Shown here: positions 5,957 through 8,697 of the stretch, piece by piece | Layout: every line of letters begins with the position of its first letter | How positions within the stretch are numbered: position 1 is the first letter of the stretch | Assembly (NCBI RefSeq): GCF_002432125.1 | Contig: NZ_DJFS01000088.1 | Coordinates: forward strand, 1-8,697 | Length of the DNA: 8,697 nucleotides | Direction: 5' to 3' | Origin: Brevundimonas sp. UBA5866 | Lineage (GTDB): Bacteria; Pseudomonadota; Alphaproteobacteria; Caulobacterales; Caulobacteraceae | Notes under the pieces: generated by a model | Seen by the model: the letters and a program-made list of their open reading frames with translations, nothing else | Told to the model about the DNA's origin: nothing | Database searches by the model: none | Translations under genes and position numbers: made by a program

Positions 5957-5976
5957 CGCGGGGCTTCGGCTTCGCG
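5957..5976 (+). terminator. UUCG-tetraloop hairpin at the 3' end of the lipoprotein mRNA
   Basis: CGCGGGGC (5957-5964) pairs with GCTTCGCG (5969-5976) with two G-U pairs. It closes a TTCG loop with a C-G pair, the well-known extra-stable cUUCGg tetraloop. It precedes the true terminator and has no T run, so it probably protects the mRNA 3' end or helps termination. Confidence 0.6.
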
Positions 5977-5982
5977 GGCGAG

Positions 5983-6012
5983 AAAGGGGTCACCTCGGGT
6001 GGCCCCTTTTTT
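5983..6012 (+). terminator. Rho-independent terminator of the lipoprotein gene
   Basis: GGGGTCACC (5986-5994) pairs with GGTGGCCCC (5998-6006) through nine pairs, one of them U-G, around a 3-base loop. Three upstream A bases can extend the stem into the T6 run (6007-6012). It sits 44 bases after the lipoprotein stop and only 32 bases before the mnmC start codon. Confidence 0.9.
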
Positions 6013-6044
6013 CGTGCCCGCTTCGGGGCTAGACAGGCCGCCTG

Positions 6045-7829
6045 ATGACCCAAGACGCCCCAGCCGCGAACCCCACGTCCCCACAACTCCTTTGGGCCGA
6101 TGACGGCTCGCCGCGTTCGGGCCGTTTTGGGGACGTCTACTTTTCCAAGGATGACGGTCTGGCCGAAACCCGCGCCGTATTTCTCGGCGGCTGCAACATG
6201 CCCGCCGTCTGGCAGGGCCGATCCCATTTCACTGTGGGGGAACTGGGCTTTGGAACCGGCCTGAATATCATCGCCCTCATCGATATGTGGCGCCAGCATC
6301 GCCCCGCAGACGCAAGGCTCCACGTCTTCTCGGTCGAAGGTTTTCCCCTGACACGTGAAGAGGCCGCCCGCGCCCTCGCCGCATGGCCGGATGTGGCCGA
6401 TACCGCCGAGGCCCTGCTGGCCCAATGGCCCAGCCACCGCCCCGGTTTTCACCGTATCGATCTGGACGCATGGGGCGTGACCATCGATCTGGCGATCGGC
6501 GAAGTCGAGTGGGCTTTGGCAGAGTGGCAGGGACAGGCCGACGCATGGTTCCTCGACGGTTTCAGCCCCGCGCTGAACCCCGGCATGTGGACCGAAGAGA
6601 TCATGGCCGCTGTCGCCGCCCGTTCCGCACCGGGCTGCCATCTAGCGACCTTCACCGTGGCCGGTGCCGTGCGTAGGGCCCTGGCCGCCAATGGCTTTAC
6701 CGTCAGCAAAATGCCGGGCCACGGTCGCAAGCGTGAACGGCTGGAAGCCCGCATGGAGGGCAGCCCGGCACCCGCCGCCCCTCCCTCTGTCGCCATAATC
6801 GGCGCAGGCATTGCGGGCGCATCGCTGGTACGGGCCGCCCGCGCCGCCGGCCTCTCACCACGGCTTGTCGAGGCACAACACGCAGGTTCCGGAGCCTCCG
6901 GCTTTCCGGCCGCCCTGGTCACGCCCCGACTGGACGCCGGTGATGCCTTCATCAGCGGCCTTTACGCCCAAGCCCTGGAACGGGCCGGACAACTCTATTC
7001 CAAAGTCTCCGGTGCCATCATCTCGCGCGGGGTGATCCAGCTGGAACAGGCCGCGCGCGATGCAACCCGTTTCGACAAGATCGCTGCCCAGTCACTTTGG
7101 CCCGATGGGGCAATGTCCCGCCTCGGCCGCGAACAGGCCGGCGAGCGTCTGGGCGAGCCGGTTGCCGCCGGCGCGCTGTGGATGGCGCAGGCCTTTGCCC
7201 TGTCGCCTGCAACAGCCATCACCGACTGGCTGGCCGACACCCCTGTGATCAAGGCCCGTGCCGAACGGATCGTCCGGGCGGGCCAGCAGTGGCAGGTTCT
7301 GGATGGTGAGGGGGCCGAGATTACCCGTGCCGACCATGTGGTTGTCGCAGCGGGTTGGGGCACATCCACCCTGATCCCTGATGTCGCCCTTGCCCCTGTC
7401 GCGGGTCAGGCAGACTGGACGGTCGAAGATCCAGCCCCCGCAGAGGTCGCGGTCGCATGGGGCGGATATAGCGTCCCGACGGGATCGGGCATGCTGTTCG
7501 GTGCCACCCATGATCGCGGCGTGACCGCGCCGGAGCCGGGTCAGGAAGCCTTTGAGCGCAATCGCCAGACCTTGTGTGCCACCCTGCCCCGCCGCTGGGA
7601 ACGCCATGCAGGCGCACCTGTGCATCGCCGCACGGCGGTTCGTGCCACCACGCCCGACCGCCTGCCCTATTGCGGGCAGATCGCCCCCGGCCTGCACATT
7701 CTGTCGGGACTTGGCTCACGCGGCTTCTGCGCCGCACCTCTGCTGGCCGAACATCTCGTCGCGGTCATCGCCGGGCTTCCATCGCCCCTGCCCGCCCATT
7801 GGGCCGCCAGGCTGGCGCCAGACCGCTAG
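6045..7829 (+). CDS. mnmC: Bifunctional tRNA wobble-uridine modification enzyme MnmC (mnm5s2U synthesis)
   Basis: MnmC finishes the 5-methylaminomethyl group on U34 of several tRNAs. Its C-terminal FAD domain removes the carboxymethyl group from cmnm5(s2)U, and its N-terminal domain methylates the resulting amine with S-adenosylmethionine. Both domains are present in the 594 residues. The methyltransferase part (about 1-235) has the SAM-binding motif VGELGFGTGLN (64-74) and DAWFLDGFSPALNPGMW (166-182), the latter with its probable catalytic Asp171. The oxidoreductase part (about 249-594) begins with the dinucleotide-binding motif VAIIGAGIAGAS (249-260) and ends with the ILSGLGSRGF segment typical of these flavoproteins. 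It is somewhat shorter than E. coli MnmC (668). ATG 6045 has only a weak ribosome-binding site, and a strong terminator lies 32 bases upstream, so expression is probably low. The product would act in the cytoplasm downstream of MnmE/MnmG. Confidence 0.95.
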   Translation: MTQDAPAANPTSPQLLWADDGSPRSGRFGDVYFSKDDGLAETRAVFLGGCNMPAVWQGRSHFTVGELGFGTGLNIIALIDMWRQHRPADARLHVFSVEGFPLTREEAARALAAWPDVADTAEALLAQWPSHRPGFHRIDLDAWGVTIDLAIGEVEWALAEWQGQADAWFLDGFSPALNPGMWTEEIMAAVAARSAPGCHLATFTVAGAVRRALAANGFTVSKMPGHGRKRERLEARMEGSPAPAAPPSVAIIGAGIAGASLVRAARAAGLSPRLVEAQHAGSGASGFPAALVTPRLDAGDAFISGLYAQALERAGQLYSKVSGAIISRGVIQLEQAARDATRFDKIAAQSLWPDGAMSRLGREQAGERLGEPVAAGALWMAQAFALSPATAITDWLADTPVIKARAERIVRAGQQWQVLDGEGAEITRADHVVVAAGWGTSTLIPDVALAPVAGQADWTVEDPAPAEVAVAWGGYSVPTGSGMLFGATHDRGVTAPEPGQEAFERNRQTLCATLPRRWERHAGAPVHRRTAVRATTPDRLPYCGQIAPGLHILSGLGSRGFCAAPLLAEHLVAVIAGLPSPLPAHWAARLAPDR

Positions 7830-7887
7830 GGCAAAATCCAAGGCGGCATACGGCGCGTAAGCCACAATATTCTGCATAGCTTACTTT

Positions 7888-7911
7888 CTGTTCATTTGAC
7901 CTGTTGAACAG
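7888..7911. promoter_or_regulatory. Operator-like inverted repeat upstream of the efflux gene
   Basis: CTGTTCA (7888-7894) and TGAACAG (7905-7911) are perfect 7-bp inverted copies with a 10-base spacer. A nested dyad CTGTT-G-AACAG occupies 7901-7911. A promoter-like TTGACC (7896-7901) lies inside the spacer, so a bound repressor would block RNA polymerase. A third TGAACA half-site occurs at 7988-7993. The site size resembles those bound by dimeric TetR- or MarR-type efflux repressors; the protein is not in this window. Confidence 0.5.
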
Positions 7912-7921
7912 TCTGTATATC
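7896..7921 (+). promoter_or_regulatory. Candidate promoter of the efflux membrane-fusion gene
   Basis: TTGACCT (7896-7902) is followed 11 bases later by TGTATATC (7914-7921). This spacing fits the Caulobacter housekeeping pattern, in which a TTGACG-like box is followed at 10-14 bases by a GCTANAWC-like box, better than the E. coli 17-base pattern. It would leave a leader of about 90 bases before the ATG at 8021. Confidence 0.4.
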
Positions 7922-8020
7922 CCTGCGTTCTCTCAAGACGCGTGGCCAAAGGGCTGCGCGGAGTTTGATGGCGTTCCTCCTCCCCTCTGAACATTCGCTC
8001 ATTTGTCAAAGTCTCCCCTG

Positions 8021-8697
8021 ATGAAAGCACTGCGATCCTGCGCAATCCTCCTCTCCTGCGTGTCCGTCCTCGGTCTGGCCGCTTGCGGTGACAAGGAGAC
8101 AAAGGAAAAGCCTGACAACAGCATGACTGTGAGCGTTGTAAGTGCCTCTGTCGCGACCCTGCCCCGCAAGGTCGTGGCCTCCGGTACCGTCAGCGCATGG
8201 GAAGAAGTACCGGTCGGTGCCGAAACCGGGGGGCTGACGGCCACCGCCATCTATGTGGACGAAGGCACCTATGTCCGTCAGGGCCAACCACTGGTCCAGA
8301 TGAACGATGTCCTGCTTCAGGCCCAGTTGCGCCAGCAGCAGGCCGCGGTGCAAACCGCAGAAGCCAACGCCGCCCGTGACGATGCCGCCCTTGCCCGCGC
8401 GCAGGAGCTGAAAGAGCGCGGCTTCCTTTCGCAGGCATCTCTGGACACGGCATTGGCCAATCAGCGCGCCTCGGCGGCGCAGTTGGCCGCCGCCCGCGCC
8501 AGCCTGTCCGAAACCCGCACCCGTTTGGCACAGGCCACCATTCGCGCCCCCGTAGCAGGCCAGATCATCAGCCGCAGCGTCACCAAGGGCCAGATCATCC
8601 AGCCGGGCACCGAACTTTTCCGCATGGTGCGTGACGGTCGTCTGGAACTGGATGCACAGGTACCTGAAACCGATCTGCCCGCCCTTCGTGCCGGTCA
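8021..8697 (+). CDS. RND efflux membrane-fusion (periplasmic adaptor) lipoprotein, N-terminal part
   Basis: The frame is open from ATG 8021 to the right edge, showing the first 225 residues of a family usually 350-400 long. The product would bridge an inner-membrane RND pump and an outer-membrane channel. A lipoprotein signal peptide ends in LGLAAC with Cys22 as the lipidated residue, followed by a charged linker. Next comes the first barrel-sandwich/lipoyl half-motif, containing VDEGTYVRQGQPLVQMND (79-96). An Ala/Gln/Arg-rich helical hairpin spans about 100-168, with its turn near RGFLSQ. The second lipoyl half-motif follows, ATIRAPVAGQI (172-182) with GQIIQPGTEL (190-199). The start of the beta-barrel domain (LELDAQVPE) is at the edge. 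Little Shine-Dalgarno sequence precedes the ATG, but the signal peptide fixes this start. A pump gene probably follows outside the window. The substrate could be drugs, metals or solvents. Confidence 0.9.
   Translation, partial: MKALRSCAILLSCVSVLGLAACGDKETKEKPDNSMTVSVVSASVATLPRKVVASGTVSAWEEVPVGAETGGLTATAIYVDEGTYVRQGQPLVQMNDVLLQAQLRQQQAAVQTAEANAARDDAALARAQELKERGFLSQASLDTALANQRASAAQLAAARASLSETRTRLAQATIRAPVAGQIISRSVTKGQIIQPGTELFRMVRDGRLELDAQVPETDLPALRAG

Noticed and set aside
5682..6641. A minus-strand frame whose product has a striking Ser/Phe/Gly-rich repeat.
   Set aside because: The repeat is just the complement of the 21-bp lipoprotein repeat, and the frame runs through the terminator and into mnmC in antisense.
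1..8697. A defence island, mobile element or biosynthetic cluster.
   Set aside because: No transposase, integrase, nuclease, toxin-antitoxin or cluster-type enzyme is present. The genes are unrelated housekeeping, motility, envelope and efflux functions.

Overview
The window looks like ordinary chromosomal DNA from a GC-rich, motile alphaproteobacterium. A member of the Caulobacterales (Caulobacter, Brevundimonas or Asticcacaulis type) is my best guess. The reasons are a fatty-acid-transport-protein-like acyl-CoA synthetase, a MotA stator gene with no motB beside it, a fused MnmC tRNA-modification enzyme, strong G/C bias at third codon positions, and promoter-like sequences that fit the short-spacer Caulobacter type. 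The genus is inferred, not shown.

Layout, left to right. Positions 1-396 (minus) hold the N-terminal 132 codons of an unrecognised Pro/Ala/Gly-rich protein that runs off the left edge. A non-coding gap follows at 397-774. Positions 775-2598 (plus) encode a long/very-long-chain acyl-CoA synthetase ending in a strong intrinsic terminator (2622-2654). Convergent to it, 2662-3432 (minus) encodes a short-chain dehydrogenase/reductase. This shares a 103-bp divergent promoter region with a LysR-type regulator (3536-4441, plus), and that region contains a textbook T-N11-A dyad. motA follows at 4503-5369. A 327-bp gap with a stem-loop and a good candidate promoter leads to a tiny alanine-rich lipoprotein made of 7-residue repeats (5697-5939), closed by two consecutive hairpins. 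The second of these is a strong terminator only 32 bases before mnmC (6045-7829). The last gene (8021 to the right edge, plus) is the N-terminal part of a lipoprotein membrane-fusion subunit of an RND-type efflux pump. A striking inverted repeat overlaps its candidate promoter.

Apart from the SDR/LysR divergent pair, the genes appear to be independent transcription units: lipid activation, flagellar rotation, tRNA wobble-base modification, envelope lipoprotein and efflux. I found no mobile element, CRISPR array, tRNA, rRNA or defence system. The least conventional content is the alanine-heptad lipoprotein with its nearly exclusive GCT alanine codons, the operator-like dyads at two promoter regions, and the partial low-complexity protein at the left edge.
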